Shown: positions 23,723-32,248 of the stretch, piece after piece
How positions within the stretch are numbered: the first letter of the stretch is position 1
Layout: every line of letters begins with the position of its first letter
Assembly: GCA_964647695.1 (NCBI GenBank)
Contig: CAZYIS010000006.1
Location: forward strand, 1 to 46,547
Direction: 5' to 3'
Source of the DNA: VGKP01 sp964647695
GTDB lineage: Archaea > Nanobdellota > Nanobdellia > Pacearchaeales > GW2011-AR1
DNA: 46,547 nt
Position numbers and translations under genes: made by a program
Notes under the pieces: generated by a model
Seen by the model: only the letters and a program-made list of their open reading frames with translations
Told to the model about the DNA's origin: nothing
Databases searched by the model: none

Positions 23723-24328
23723 CTATTGTAAATATTGTTTAATGGTTGGCCAGATAATTTCAGTCCACTTATCAAATTGATTGGTTTCATCTTTGAAAAG
23801 AGCATCAAATTCTGCTACCGAAAGGAATGAACTACTGGCCATTTCATCATCACCTTGACTTACATCTTCGGTTGTTTCGGTGAGAGCAACAATTCCAAAA
23901 TGAACGCTTTCTACGCCAGAATCATCGTTTACATAACCTATGATTTTAGGAGTGGGATAATTTTTCATACTTACTTCTTCTCTTAGTTCTCGCATCATTC
24001 CTTCTTGAATTGGATCTTTATCATCTGTGCTTTCAATGTGGCCTCCGATGCCTATGGACCATTTGTTTCTTAATCTGGTTTCAGTATAATTAGTATTGTT
24101 GGCTCTGCGGTAGGCAAATATTTTTTTAGTTTCTGGATTGATTATAACCACATAGGGAATAATTTGTTGCAGAGAAGTGTCATTTTCTAACACGTCTCCT
24201 CTTTGAGCATAGAAATAGTTTTTATTGATTAGAGAAATAAAATCGAAATCTTTGAAAGATAAAAAACCTTGAAAATGTTTGTTTTTGAATAGAATTTCGC
24301 GCTTGACAACCAGTGCTTCTTTACCCAT
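23723..24328 (-). CDS. Nudix hydrolase
   Basis: 201 residues; the Nudix box reads GGHIESTDDKDPIQEG then MMRELREEV, keeping the GHIE, REL and EE features with a longer spacer than usual. N-terminal extension of about 70 residues holds a small beta-rich region. Likely removes nucleoside diphosphate-linked groups; the substrate is unknown. Its start overlaps the uS10 stop by one base (TAATG), so it is translationally coupled to uS10. Confidence 0.85.
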   Translation of the reverse strand: MGKEALVVKREILFKNKHFQGFLSFKDFDFISLINKNYFYAQRGDVLENDTSLQQIIPYVVIINPETKKIFAYRRANNTNYTETRLRNKWSIGIGGHIESTDDKDPIQEGMMRELREEVSMKNYPTPKIIGYVNDDSGVESVHFGIVALTETTEDVSQGDDEMASSSFLSVAEFDALFKDETNQFDKWTEIIWPTIKQYLQ

Positions 24329-24636
24329 TATTCTTTCATTTCAATTTTGATTTGAACTGATCTTGGGATTTGTAATCTCATGATTGGATGTAGAACTCGG
24401 TCTTCAGCAGGAATGTCAATAATTCTTCTATGAACTCTCATTTCGAATCTATCGAATGTGGCAGTTCCGTTTCCACAAGGAGATTTTCTAGTGGTTACTT
24501 TAAGATGTCTTGTAGGCAATGGAATTGGTCCTCTAACTACTACTCCAGCTTTATCAGTGATTTCTTTAATCGAAGCTATGACTGGATTTAGGGCTCCAAT
24601 GTCGATGCTTGCTAATTTTATTCTTACTTTTGCCAT
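24328..24636 (-). CDS. rps10: 30S ribosomal protein uS10
   Basis: Head protein of the small subunit, 102 residues. Motifs: RIKLASIDIGALNPVIASIK, VVRGPIPLPTRHLKVTTRKS, HRRIIDIPAEDRVLHPIMRL. In archaea uS10 usually follows the EF-1A gene; here it is alone with a Nudix gene. A TATA-like AGATTTAAAAAG sits about 25 bases before the ATG at 24636. Confidence 0.97.
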   Translation of the reverse strand: MAKVRIKLASIDIGALNPVIASIKEITDKAGVVVRGPIPLPTRHLKVTTRKSPCGNGTATFDRFEMRVHRRIIDIPAEDRVLHPIMRLQIPRSVQIKIEMKE

Positions 24637-24704
24637 GGAATCTGAAGATAAAAGTGCTTTTTAAATCTTATGCTGGGAAAAAGAGGGCATTATAGACGAC
24701 AAAA

Positions 24705-24765
24705 ATGAAGTGACCCGGAGTCGCCGCAGACTCCGGGTCTTTCATCTCAGCCTAAGCGAGATGAA
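24705..24765. ncRNA. candidate structured RNA: two adjacent hairpins
   Basis: GACCCGGAGTC (24712-24722) and GACTCCGGGTC (24729-24739) form an 11-bp perfect stem with loop GCCGCA. Directly next, TTCATCTC (24741-24748) and GAGATGAA (24758-24765) form an 8-bp perfect stem with a 9-base loop. The ATGAA at 24705-24709 could instead pair with TTCAT of the second stem, so two folds compete. The first stem is far more GC-rich than the surroundings. It lies in the 241-base gap between the uS10 and antiporter genes. Strand and function are unknown. Confidence 0.5.
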
Positions 24766-24877
24766 TATGAATTGGTGATATAATTTCAATAAAATAACGG
24801 TTAATAAAGCTGAGCTTTTTATAAATAAAATAAAAACATATAAATAAGCAAATTGATTGAAAATAAAGAAGGGGAAA

Positions 24878-26575
24878 ATGACTGATATATCAATAATTAC
24901 ATCCATAAGTATAATCATAGGAATTGCAGCAGTTCTTACTCTTTTGGCCAGAATGATAAAACAGCCACCAATTATTGCCTATATGATCGCAGGAGTTCTG
25001 GTTGGACCTATTGCTCTAGGTATCGTGGGCCCTAACAGTGATTCTTCAGCATTTTTGCAGGTATTTGCCAGAATGGGTGTAGCACTTTTATTATTCATAG
25101 TCGGATTAAGTTTAGACTTTAGAGTGCTTAAAGAATTTGGAAAAGTTGCAACCCTTGCAGGTTTAGGAGAAATAACCATAACTGCTACTCTAGGATTCTT
25201 GATTGCTCTAGGATTAGGATTTTCCTATACGCCTGCACTTTATCTTGCTGCAGCGTTGGCATTTTCATCTACGGTAGTGGTTGTTAAAATATTGTCGGAT
25301 AAAAAGGAAATCGATTCATTGCACGGAAGAATTGCTCTGGGAATTTTAATAATTGAAGATCTGGTTGCTGCTCTGGTACTAATGATTCTTCCAATAGTAC
25401 AAACCCATGAATTATCCTCATTATTTTTCGGAATAGGTAAGATTGTTTTGCTGGTATTTTGTATTTTCCTATTGGCTCTTTTTGTAATTGGAAAGATTAT
25501 TCCCTATCTAGCAAGACATCAGGAAACTTTGTTCTTATTTGGTATTGCCTGGGCATTGGTTTTGGCAGCAGCATTTAATTATTTTGGATTATCTTTGGAA
25601 ATAGGAGCATTGATTGCAGGAGTCTCGCTAGCATCTAGTAAATATACTCTTGAACTGGGTGGAAAAATAAAACCTCTTAGAGACTTTTTCGTAGTGCTAT
25701 TATTTGTATTCTTTGGAAGTAGATTGGTGGGGCCTATTGCATTTGAAACTCTTAGAAATGCAGTTATATTTTCAGCATTTATTTTAATAGGTAAACCTAT
25801 AATAGTTATGAGTTTTGTGAGATTATTTGGCTATAAGAAAAGAACCGTATTTCTTACGGGATCAACTCTAGCGCAGATAAGTGAATTTTCTTTAATTTTA
25901 ATATTGCTAGGATTTAACCTGGGACAATTAAATCAAGAATTTATGAATCTGGCAATTCTGGTTTCATTAATTACCATTGGACTAAGTAGCTATAGTATTT
26001 ATTATTCTAAGACCATATTCAAAAAGATAGCTCATCTTCTTAATATATTTGAAGGATCTGGAAAGGAAGAAGTTAAGAAAGAAATTAAATATGACATAAT
26101 AATGTTTGGATATCACAGAACAGGATATAAGATTTTGGAAACTCTTAGAAATATGAAAGCAAACTTTGCAGTGGTAGACTATAATCCTAGAGTTATTGCT
26201 TCATTGGAGAAAAAAGGAATTACTTGCATATATGGTGATGCTGTGGATGCGGATTTCCTAAATGAATTGCCTATTGAAAAAGCTAAATTGATTATTTCTA
26301 CGGTTCCGGAAGAAGAAGCCAATAGAAACATAAGAGAAAGATTAAGACAGACAAATCCTAGAACTACATTTATTGCAACTGCTGAGCAACCTAGAACAGC
26401 CATAGATTTGTATGCTGAAGGAATAGATTATGTTATAATACCGCATCATCTTGGAGGAAAGTTGATTTCTACGATGATTGAAGCATTTGATACTAGTAAG
26501 GATAAATTTAAGCAGGCCGGTAAAGAGCATTTGAAAGAGCTAAAAGAAGCAAAAAAGAATTCTAGCTACCTTTAA
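24878..26575 (+). CDS. Kef/CPA2-type cation antiporter with TrkA-N domain
   Basis: 565 residues from ATG 24878, preceded by AAGGGG; TTG 24857 is an alternative. About twelve TM helices to residue 385, including the CPA2-like IKQPPIIAYMIAGVLVGP, LLLFIVGLSLDFRVL and FSSTVVVVKILSD. The C-terminal RCK/TrkA-N Rossmann domain starts near residue 405 with MFGYHRTGYKILETL and VVDYNPRV, a nucleotide-binding fold that gates transport. Exchanges K+ or Na+ for H+. The hairpin element lies in the 241 bases before it. Confidence 0.92.
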   Translation: MTDISIITSISIIIGIAAVLTLLARMIKQPPIIAYMIAGVLVGPIALGIVGPNSDSSAFLQVFARMGVALLLFIVGLSLDFRVLKEFGKVATLAGLGEITITATLGFLIALGLGFSYTPALYLAAALAFSSTVVVVKILSDKKEIDSLHGRIALGILIIEDLVAALVLMILPIVQTHELSSLFFGIGKIVLLVFCIFLLALFVIGKIIPYLARHQETLFLFGIAWALVLAAAFNYFGLSLEIGALIAGVSLASSKYTLELGGKIKPLRDFFVVLLFVFFGSRLVGPIAFETLRNAVIFSAFILIGKPIIVMSFVRLFGYKKRTVFLTGSTLAQISEFSLILILLGFNLGQLNQEFMNLAILVSLITIGLSSYSIYYSKTIFKKIAHLLNIFEGSGKEEVKKEIKYDIIMFGYHRTGYKILETLRNMKANFAVVDYNPRVIASLEKKGITCIYGDAVDADFLNELPIEKAKLIISTVPEEEANRNIRERLRQTNPRTTFIATAEQPRTAIDLYAEGIDYVIIPHHLGGKLISTMIEAFDTSKDKFKQAGKEHLKELKEAKKNSSYL

Positions 26576-26631
26576 ACAAGTTATGGTTTAAACTCATAAA
26601 TCTTTAAATATGGAAAATTTTTAGTTCTATT

Positions 26632-26868
26632 ATGGATAATTCAAATATTAGAAATTGTTATGGATGTTCATTCATTCAAAATAGGTGTGGAATGATTGGA
26701 TTATGTGCCCAAGATAGTTTAGATTTGAAAAGAATAGCAGATATCTCTCAACCTTGCATGTATGATTTACCAGTTATAGAAGAAAGAAAAATATACGATG
26801 CTGCTTTTGGAGTTGGAATACTTACCCCAAAACAGGCATTTGAAGAAAGACCATGTTTACAACCTTAA
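26632..26868 (+). CDS. small Cys-rich protein, 78 aa
   Basis: Unknown. Six Cys, with C9-x2-C12-x6-C19-x5-C25 near the N-terminus (NCYGCSFIQNRCGMIGLC) and further Cys at about 42 and 75. The spacing suggests a metal site or Fe-S cluster, or disulfides if exported; no signal peptide is visible, so a metal site in the cytoplasm is more likely. TATA-like box TCTTTAAATATGG about 30 bases upstream. Confidence 0.6.
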   Translation: MDNSNIRNCYGCSFIQNRCGMIGLCAQDSLDLKRIADISQPCMYDLPVIEERKIYDAAFGVGILTPKQAFEERPCLQP

Positions 26869-26896
26869 AAAATTAAGGGTTATTTGAAATGAAAAA

Positions 26897-27409
26897 TTAA
26901 CGGGCTGATTTATTTATGTTATCCCAATTATTTGCAATATTTTCATCGTAATACTTACAATCTACCCCTATATTAAATTTAAAGAAATAATTATGTGTAA
27001 TTGTATTGTTAACACATGTCCCATTAGAACAACTTTGACTAATATATTCATCTTTTTCATTAACTCTTTCAATCTTAAATTCTCCAGTTTTATTAGGAAA
27101 TCCAGAATATTTACTTTTTAGAAAACTTTCAACTTCAGAAATTGGAGTATTTTTGTCATTTTTTAAGTCTGTTTGTGATAGCGGAGCCATATCGCTTAAT
27201 GCATAACATTTGGTTCTAAGTCCTACACATTGATCAACACCCCATAAAAATGGCCCTTTCTTTATACCTATGCAATCGCAAGTAGGAACTCCCCCAGACC
27301 ATGTAGACCCGCCACAATAAGGATATTTAATTGGAAGAAAATATAAAACTGCATAAATTAAAACTAAGCCAACTAATACACATAATAAAATGATAACCTT
27401 CTTATTCAT
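26897..27409 (-). CDS. membrane-tethered extracellular Cys-containing protein, 170 aa
   Basis: N-terminal KK followed by one TM helix at about 4-27 (VIILLCVLVGLVLIYAVLYF), then an outer domain with about nine Cys, including VPTCDCIGI, VDQCVGL, RTKCYAL and SQSCSNGTCVNN, plus N-x-S/T sequons. Cys pairs imply disulfides, consistent with the membrane-anchored DsbA-like protein encoded at 11617. Function unknown. Confidence 0.65.
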   Translation of the reverse strand: MNKKVIILLCVLVGLVLIYAVLYFLPIKYPYCGGSTWSGGVPTCDCIGIKKGPFLWGVDQCVGLRTKCYALSDMAPLSQTDLKNDKNTPISEVESFLKSKYSGFPNKTGEFKIERVNEKDEYISQSCSNGTCVNNTITHNYFFKFNIGVDCKYYDENIANNWDNINKSAR

Positions 27410-27504
27410 CTATTTTTTAAGATAAATGTATTTTTAACACTTTCTAAATAACCTATGAATGCATTTAGTGTAAGATTTAAATAACTAGCATTTTTAGTAG
27501 AAAT

Positions 27505-28788
27505 ATGATAGATATTAAGTTACTAAGAGAAAATCCAGAAGTCATTAGAGCCAATATTACTAAAAAGGGACAGGATCAAAAATTGCCTTTGGTGGATAAA
27601 ATAATTACTCTTGATGCAAATTGGAGAAAGACTAAAGGGGAAGTAGATTCACTAAGAGCAGACAGAAATAGCATTTCTAAACAAATAAGCGATGCTAAGA
27701 AGGCAGGAAAGGATATTAAGCCATTAATGGAAAAGGCAGGGAAAATACCTGCTGAGATCGCAAATAAAGAATCTGAGATGGTTAAATTGGAAGAAGAAAT
27801 CGATACTAATCTGAGAAAACTACCTAATATAATGTGGAAAGGAATACCTAAAGGTAAAGATTCAAGTGAAAATGTTGAAATAAAGAAAGCCGGAAAGATT
27901 CCTAAATTTAATTTTGACGTAAAGAATCATGTGGAATTAGCTGAGGAATTAGATCTGGTTGATTTTGACGCATCATCCAAAGTTTCAGGAAATGGATTTT
28001 ATTATTTGAAAAATGAACTGGCATTGTTAAATCAGGCATTGATAAGATTTACAGTGGATAGTTTGGTAAAAAAGAAATATACCTATGTAGAACCTCCTTT
28101 GATGCTTCATGAAAAAGAAATTTATGCTTCCATGGATAAGGCATCCATAGAACAGTCGGTTTATTCTATTAAGGATGAAGATTTGAATTTGATAGGAACT
28201 TCTGAGCAATCCATATTGGCTATGCATTCTGGTCAAACCATAAATGAATGGGATTTGCCTAAAAAATATTGTGCCTATAGTATGTGCTTTAGAAAAGAAG
28301 TAGGCGCCCATGGAATAAATGATAAGGGACTTTGGAGAACTCATCAATTTAACAAAGTTGAACAATTTATATTCTGTAAACCTGAAGAGTCGGAGAAAAT
28401 GTATGATGAATTAATGAAAAACTCTGAAAAAATACTAGACGCTCTTGAATTACCCTATAGAATAATAGAAATATGTACTGGAGATTTGGCTGATTGGAAA
28501 TATAGATCTGCAGACTTTGAAGTTTGGAGACCAACCACTAAAGAATATGGGGAAGTAATGTCTTTATCTAATTGTACGGATTATCAGGCAAGGAAACTAG
28601 GAATAAAATGCTTAGATAAACAAGGAAATAAAAGAGTATTGCATACATTAAATGACACAGCTATAGCAACATCTAGAATAATGGTAGCCATATTGGAAAA
28701 CTTCCAGCAAAAAGATGGAAGTATTAAGATTCCTAAGGCACTTTGGAAATATACTGGATTTAAAGAAATCAAAAATAAAAATAATTAG
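27505..28788 (+). CDS. serS: seryl-tRNA synthetase
   Basis: Class II synthetase charging tRNA-Ser and tRNA-Sec precursors; 427 residues. N-terminal coiled-coil arm at about 25-105 (tRNA-Ser binding), motif 2 around MCFRKEVGAHGIND and WRTHQFNKVEQF, motif 3 HTLNDTAIATSRIMVAILEN. It is the common bacterial-like type rather than the rare methanogen type. Its stop overlaps the convergent PIN gene by four bases. Both tRNA-Ser genes in this window fit as substrates. Confidence 0.96.
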   Translation: MIDIKLLRENPEVIRANITKKGQDQKLPLVDKIITLDANWRKTKGEVDSLRADRNSISKQISDAKKAGKDIKPLMEKAGKIPAEIANKESEMVKLEEEIDTNLRKLPNIMWKGIPKGKDSSENVEIKKAGKIPKFNFDVKNHVELAEELDLVDFDASSKVSGNGFYYLKNELALLNQALIRFTVDSLVKKKYTYVEPPLMLHEKEIYASMDKASIEQSVYSIKDEDLNLIGTSEQSILAMHSGQTINEWDLPKKYCAYSMCFRKEVGAHGINDKGLWRTHQFNKVEQFIFCKPEESEKMYDELMKNSEKILDALELPYRIIEICTGDLADWKYRSADFEVWRPTTKEYGEVMSLSNCTDYQARKLGIKCLDKQGNKRVLHTLNDTAIATSRIMVAILENFQQKDGSIKIPKALWKYTGFKEIKNKNN

Positions 28789-29150
28789 TTTCTTTCTATG
28801 GAAACATTGTTTGAAGAAGCATCAATTACTACTTTATTATCTACTTCTCTTTTGATAGCGTTATCTAACGTAGCAATGTAGGCTCCCTTTCGACCTTTTT
28901 CGATTAAACCAAGATCCACATTCTGATTTCCAAGAGTTGTCTTTTTTGTTTTTCTTGTTTCGAATAGTTTTAATGCTAATTCTATGGCTGATTTATCGGC
29001 AGGCGTTGAACTAGTTCTTAGATCTTTTAATTCTTGAAATACTTCTCTAGGAAGAAGAACCTTGAAGCCTAAATTTTCCAGTTCAGTGATAAAATCTATC
29101 TTTTTCCTCATTGATGAAATAACAAAATTACTATCCAGTAGAACTTCCAT
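28785..29150 (-). CDS. PIN-domain nuclease (archaeal VapC9/Fcf1-like)
   Basis: 121 residues with PIN acidic positions in LLDSNFVI (Asp), PREVFQELKDL (Glu), VDLGLIE and IATLDNAIKRE (Asp). The compact size and pattern match archaeal PIN proteins related to Fcf1/Utp23, which process rRNA. No antitoxin gene is adjacent, so a housekeeping RNase role is more likely than a toxin. Confidence 0.8.
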   Translation of the reverse strand: MEVLLDSNFVISSMRKKIDFITELENLGFKVLLPREVFQELKDLRTSSTPADKSAIELALKLFETRKTKKTTLGNQNVDLGLIEKGRKGAYIATLDNAIKREVDNKVVIDASSNNVSIERN

Positions 29151-29236
29151 GATATAGTTAGGCAGGACTAATATATAAGCTTTTCTTGTAATTAGTTATT
29201 ATAAAGACTTATAAATATTGAATACTTTAATTGATT

Positions 29237-29800
29237 ATGCAGGAAGAGGTAGGTCATTTAATAGATGTTATAACTCAAGCAGAGGAAGCATTGTATGAAC
29301 ATGATGCTAATAAACTAAGAGATTTATCTAATCAAACCATACATCAGGCATCGGCTCATCAGGATGAAGGATGTATTACTCTTGCAGTTCTTATTTATAC
29401 TCTGAGTAAATTAATTGAAAGACAGGATCATGGAAGAATTAAAAATTGGGATCGATTTATTCCTAAATTTTCTTCTTTTATGAATTTAGCAATCAAAGCA
29501 TTAAAGGATAATAATGAAGAGAAATACCAAGATTATTTAGAAAGTGCGAGAAAAACTCTTTCCACTATTTCCGTAAGTACGAAACCCTATATCCAGGAAG
29601 TTTTAAGAAAAGCATCCATAAATAAGGCTTCGAAAATATATGAACACGGAATTTCCATGGGTAGAACTGCTAAAATGTTAGGAATCACCCAATGGGAACT
29701 TAGCGAATATACGGGACAAAAAAGTGTTTCGGATAATCCATATAATGAAACTCTAAGTGTTAAAAAAAGAGCTGCGATGGCTATGGAGTTTTTTAAATGA
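29237..29800 (+). CDS. helical protein with C-terminal HTH similar to UPF0175
   Basis: 188 residues from ATG 29237. The N-terminal 125 residues are all-helical. Near residue 130 a helix-turn-helix, KIYEHGISMGRTAKMLGIT then QWELSEYTG, resembles the UPF0175 antitoxin HTH that pairs with DUF3368-type PIN toxins. Downstream GNAT and PIN-like genes overlap by four bases each, forming an operon. A TATA-like CTTATAAATATT lies about 25 bases upstream. A regulator or adaptor role is inferred. Confidence 0.65.
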   Translation: MQEEVGHLIDVITQAEEALYEHDANKLRDLSNQTIHQASAHQDEGCITLAVLIYTLSKLIERQDHGRIKNWDRFIPKFSSFMNLAIKALKDNNEEKYQDYLESARKTLSTISVSTKPYIQEVLRKASINKASKIYEHGISMGRTAKMLGITQWELSEYTGQKSVSDNPYNETLSVKKRAAMAMEFFK

Positions 29801-30255
29801 AAATAAGAAAAGCAACATTGAAAGACTTGAAAGCTATTAAGCAACTTAATATTGAATTATTTAAAGATAATAAAAAGTATGATAAAGAGTTAGATATAGA
29901 TTGGGCAAAAAAACATCCTAGCTATTATAAAAAAATTATTATTGAAAAAAAGAATATTACTCTTGTGGCTGAAGAAGAAAATAAAATTGTAGGATATATA
30001 ACTGGATTTATTTCTAAAATAGATGACGATACTAAGCTAAAGAGAGTGGCTGAGGCAGACAATATGTTTATATTAAAAGAATTTAGAGGAAAGGGAATAG
30101 GATCTAAATTATTTAAAGAATTTATAAATCGAGTTAAAAATAAAAAATTGAAGGTTGTAAGATTGAGTGCCTATTCTTCTAATCTTAGGGCAATAAAGCT
30201 ATATCATGAATTAGGATTTAAAGATTATTTTGTATCCATGGAGAAGAGAATATGA
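29797..30255 (+). CDS. GNAT-family N-acetyltransferase
   Basis: 152 residues. GNAT motif A is EFRGKGIGSKLFKEF (R-x-x-G-x-G, acetyl-CoA binding) and the C-terminal LRAIKLYHELGFKDYFVSME matches motif B. Its start overlaps the HTH gene stop by four bases and its stop overlaps the PIN-like gene start by four bases. The acceptor is unknown: a protein amino terminus, a small molecule or a charged tRNA. Confidence 0.9.
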   Translation: MKIRKATLKDLKAIKQLNIELFKDNKKYDKELDIDWAKKHPSYYKKIIIEKKNITLVAEEENKIVGYITGFISKIDDDTKLKRVAEADNMFILKEFRGKGIGSKLFKEFINRVKNKKLKVVRLSAYSSNLRAIKLYHELGFKDYFVSMEKRI

Positions 30256-30926
30256 AAGTTCTTATTTTTGATTCTGGAGCTTTGATAAATTTATCCATGA
30301 ATGGTTTATTGTATATTCTTCCGGAACTGAAAAAGAATTTTGATGGTAAATTTATTGTAACTTCGCAGGTGAGATATGAGACTGTGGACAGACCCATAGG
30401 AATAGAAAAATTTGAACTGGGCGCGATAATGGTTCAGAATCTAATTGATGAAGGAGTTTTGGATGATATAGGAACTCTAGATATAACTGAGGAACAAGTT
30501 AAAGAGGGAACGAAAAGACTGATGGATGAAGCGAATCATGCAATGAAAATAAAGAATGACTGGGTTCATCTGGTGGAAGAGGGAGAAATGTCTTGTCTAG
30601 CTGTGAGTAATATACTGGATGAAAGAAAAATTGAAAATATAATTGCCATAGATGAAAGAACCACTAGAATGTTGGGAGAAAATCCAGGAAACTTGGAAAG
30701 AATAATGTCGGAGAAGTTACATCAGAGAGTACAAATAGTTGCATCTAATTTGGATAGTTTTGAAAATGTGAGATTTATTCGTTCCTCGGAATTGGTTTTT
30801 GTAGCCTATAAGAAAGGAATAATAAAATTGGAAGGTAAACAAGTTTTGGAAGCATTGTTATATGCTACTAAGTTTAAAGGTTCTTCAATTTCATTTGATG
30901 AAATAAATGTTCTAAAGAAAGAATAG
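30252..30926 (+). CDS. PIN-like domain protein
   Basis: 224 residues. PIN-like features: IFDSGALINLSMNGLL at the N-terminus, HLVEEGEMSCLAVS in the middle and IIAIDERTTRML with an Asp. The order and spacing resemble DUF3368-type PIN nucleases with an inserted helical region and an extra C-terminal 60 residues. Last gene of the HTH-GNAT-PIN operon. RNase activity is likely from the acidic residues but unproven. Confidence 0.7.
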   Translation: MKVLIFDSGALINLSMNGLLYILPELKKNFDGKFIVTSQVRYETVDRPIGIEKFELGAIMVQNLIDEGVLDDIGTLDITEEQVKEGTKRLMDEANHAMKIKNDWVHLVEEGEMSCLAVSNILDERKIENIIAIDERTTRMLGENPGNLERIMSEKLHQRVQIVASNLDSFENVRFIRSSELVFVAYKKGIIKLEGKQVLEALLYATKFKGSSISFDEINVLKKE

Positions 30927-31574
30927 TTATACTTTTTTAGCTATCGCAATATAATTAATTTTGGATAACTTACTAATCTTGCATTTTAAACTTATTTTAA
31001 AAAATAGTTCATCTAGTTCATTTTTAGAAAATCTTCTTGAATATAATCCCTCTGAAGTATGCACTGCAATTCCGTCATCTTTTATGTTAGTTAGTCCTAT
31101 TCTTTTATAATTTTCCATTTGAGCTTTTTTTGCGTTCTCTGAAAAAACACTTATAATTAGAGTTCCACCAATTTTACATACTCTTTTCATTTCTTTTAGA
31201 ACTTGTTCTTCTATATTTGGCATGTTTCCAAAAGAGGCATCTAAACATAATACAAAATCAAATGCATTATCATCGAAGTTTAATTTAGCCGCGTTCATTT
31301 CTAAAATTTTAACATTTTTCTTTTTAGACAAATTAAATTTGGCTTTATCAATAAGAGATTTACTGAAGTCAATCCCTGTAACTGTTTTACCTTTATCAGA
31401 TAATAGACTGAGTAATCTTCCATATCCACAACCAATCTCAAGTATATCTCCCACGATATTCTGATTCTTAATAAATTCTCTTTCATTATCGAGAAATTCT
31501 TGTATTAATTTGGGAGGACTTGTAATTACCTTTTTGAAATCAAACTCTTCATAAAAGTTTTTGACTGTTTTCAT
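30927..31574 (-). CDS. class I SAM-dependent methyltransferase
   Basis: 215 residues. SAM-binding motif I ILEIGCGYGRLLSLL, acidic motif II TGIDFSKSLIDKA, motif III MNAAKLNFDDNAFDFVL and LKEMKRVCKIGGTLII. Methyltransf_11/25-like fold; substrate unknown. It abuts the PIN-like gene end to end and is transcribed the other way. Confidence 0.87.
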   Translation of the reverse strand: MKTVKNFYEEFDFKKVITSPPKLIQEFLDNEREFIKNQNIVGDILEIGCGYGRLLSLLSDKGKTVTGIDFSKSLIDKAKFNLSKKKNVKILEMNAAKLNFDDNAFDFVLCLDASFGNMPNIEEQVLKEMKRVCKIGGTLIISVFSENAKKAQMENYKRIGLTNIKDDGIAVHTSEGLYSRRFSKNELDELFFKISLKCKISKLSKINYIAIAKKV

Positions 31575-31632
31575 ATAAAAATAATTAGATTAGAGATTTA
31601 TAAATTTCACTAAACAAAGAGTAATTTGGAAA

Positions 31633-31684
31633 GCTATATAAAGAAAAAAAGCCATTTATATTTGACTAACTATAAGGAGGTAAA
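31633..31684 (+). promoter_or_regulatory. TATA box and strong Shine-Dalgarno of the small membrane gene
   Basis: GCTATATAAAG at 31633-31643 is a strong TATA-like element, followed about 30 bases later by AAGGAGGT at 31674-31681, four bases from the ATG. Most genes here look leaderless; this one has a leader and a near-perfect ribosome-binding site, which suggests high expression. Confidence 0.65.
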
Positions 31685-32020
31685 ATGGCAAAAAAGAATC
31701 AAAACTTAATAGGAAGATTAGCTTTCTTGGTAGGATTTGTACTGGCTATAATATTGGGAGCATTTGATAAAATAGACCCAACCTGGACTATTGTTCTGGT
31801 GGTAATCGGTTTAATAATAGGATTACTTAATATTACTGGTAAAGAATCTTATTCATTTATGATTTCAGGAAGCGTGTTAATACTCGCTTCTACTCTCGGA
31901 TTGGGAGTTATGAATTCAGTACCATTTATTGCTAGAATCCTTATTGCAATGCTAGCTATCTTTGTTCCTACAACTATAATAGTTGCAATTAGAAACGTAT
32001 TTATCCTAGCTAAGGATTAA
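31685..32020 (+). CDS. small four-TM membrane protein, 111 aa
   Basis: Four hydrophobic helices at about 9-27, 33-49, 56-76 and 82-107, with a short basic N-terminus. No motif recognised; similar small proteins recur in DPANN genomes. The strong ribosome-binding site and leader point to abundant production. Confidence 0.7.
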   Translation: MAKKNQNLIGRLAFLVGFVLAIILGAFDKIDPTWTIVLVVIGLIIGLLNITGKESYSFMISGSVLILASTLGLGVMNSVPFIARILIAMLAIFVPTTIIVAIRNVFILAKD

Positions 32021-32070
32021 ATCAAAATTTATTTTTTTATTTTTATTTATTAATTTATATTGAGAAAAAA

Positions 32071-32155
32071 TGGACCCAGGAGGAGTTGAACCCCCATCGC
32101 TCGCTTGCTCCAAAATTTCTGGAGGCGGGCAGATTAACCGTTATCCTATGGATCC
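32071..32155 (-). tRNA. tRNA-Trp(CCA) with 13-nt intron, no encoded CCA
   Basis: 85 nt including the intron. Acceptor GGATCCA with TGGGTCC (one G-T pair), discriminator A73, D arm GGAT/ATCT, T arm GGGGG TTCAACT CCTCC. The anticodon loop, read as CTCCAGA after splicing, gives CCA at 34-36. The anticodon stem CCCGC/GCGAG has one C-A mismatch at 28-42. The variable loop is four bases. The alternative, an intron-free class II tRNA, leaves no U at position 33, so it was discarded. Confidence 0.8.
32106..32118 (-). other. tRNA intron between positions 37 and 38
   Basis: The 13 bases AAATTTTGGAGCA interrupt the anticodon loop after G37. CTCC of loop positions 32-35 pairs with GGAG in the intron, leaving three-base bulges AGA on the 5' side and CAA on the 3' side, each cut after the second base: the classic bulge-helix-bulge of archaeal splicing endonuclease, with only a six-base intron loop. 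Confidence 0.75.
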
Positions 32156-32248
32156 CTAGATTTGTTAAAATTAGAAGGGTTTTAAGCTTTACTGAATTAC
32201 AGTAGGAGCAAAATAAAGGTTTATAAACAAATTTTACCTGTATAAACT

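Noticed and set aside
24712..24739. The GC-rich hairpin as a simple intrinsic terminator
   Set aside because: No gene ends at it from either side; both neighbours start there. The three T's after the stem are not a clear tract.
28620..28680. SerRS motif 3 variation (LNDTAIATSR)
   Set aside because: Differs from the bacterial LNGTGLA form but similar forms are normal for archaeal SerRS.
32071..32155. Class II tRNA without intron
   Set aside because: No U at position 33 and no long variable stem; the Trp(CCA) model with a bulge-helix-bulge fits better.
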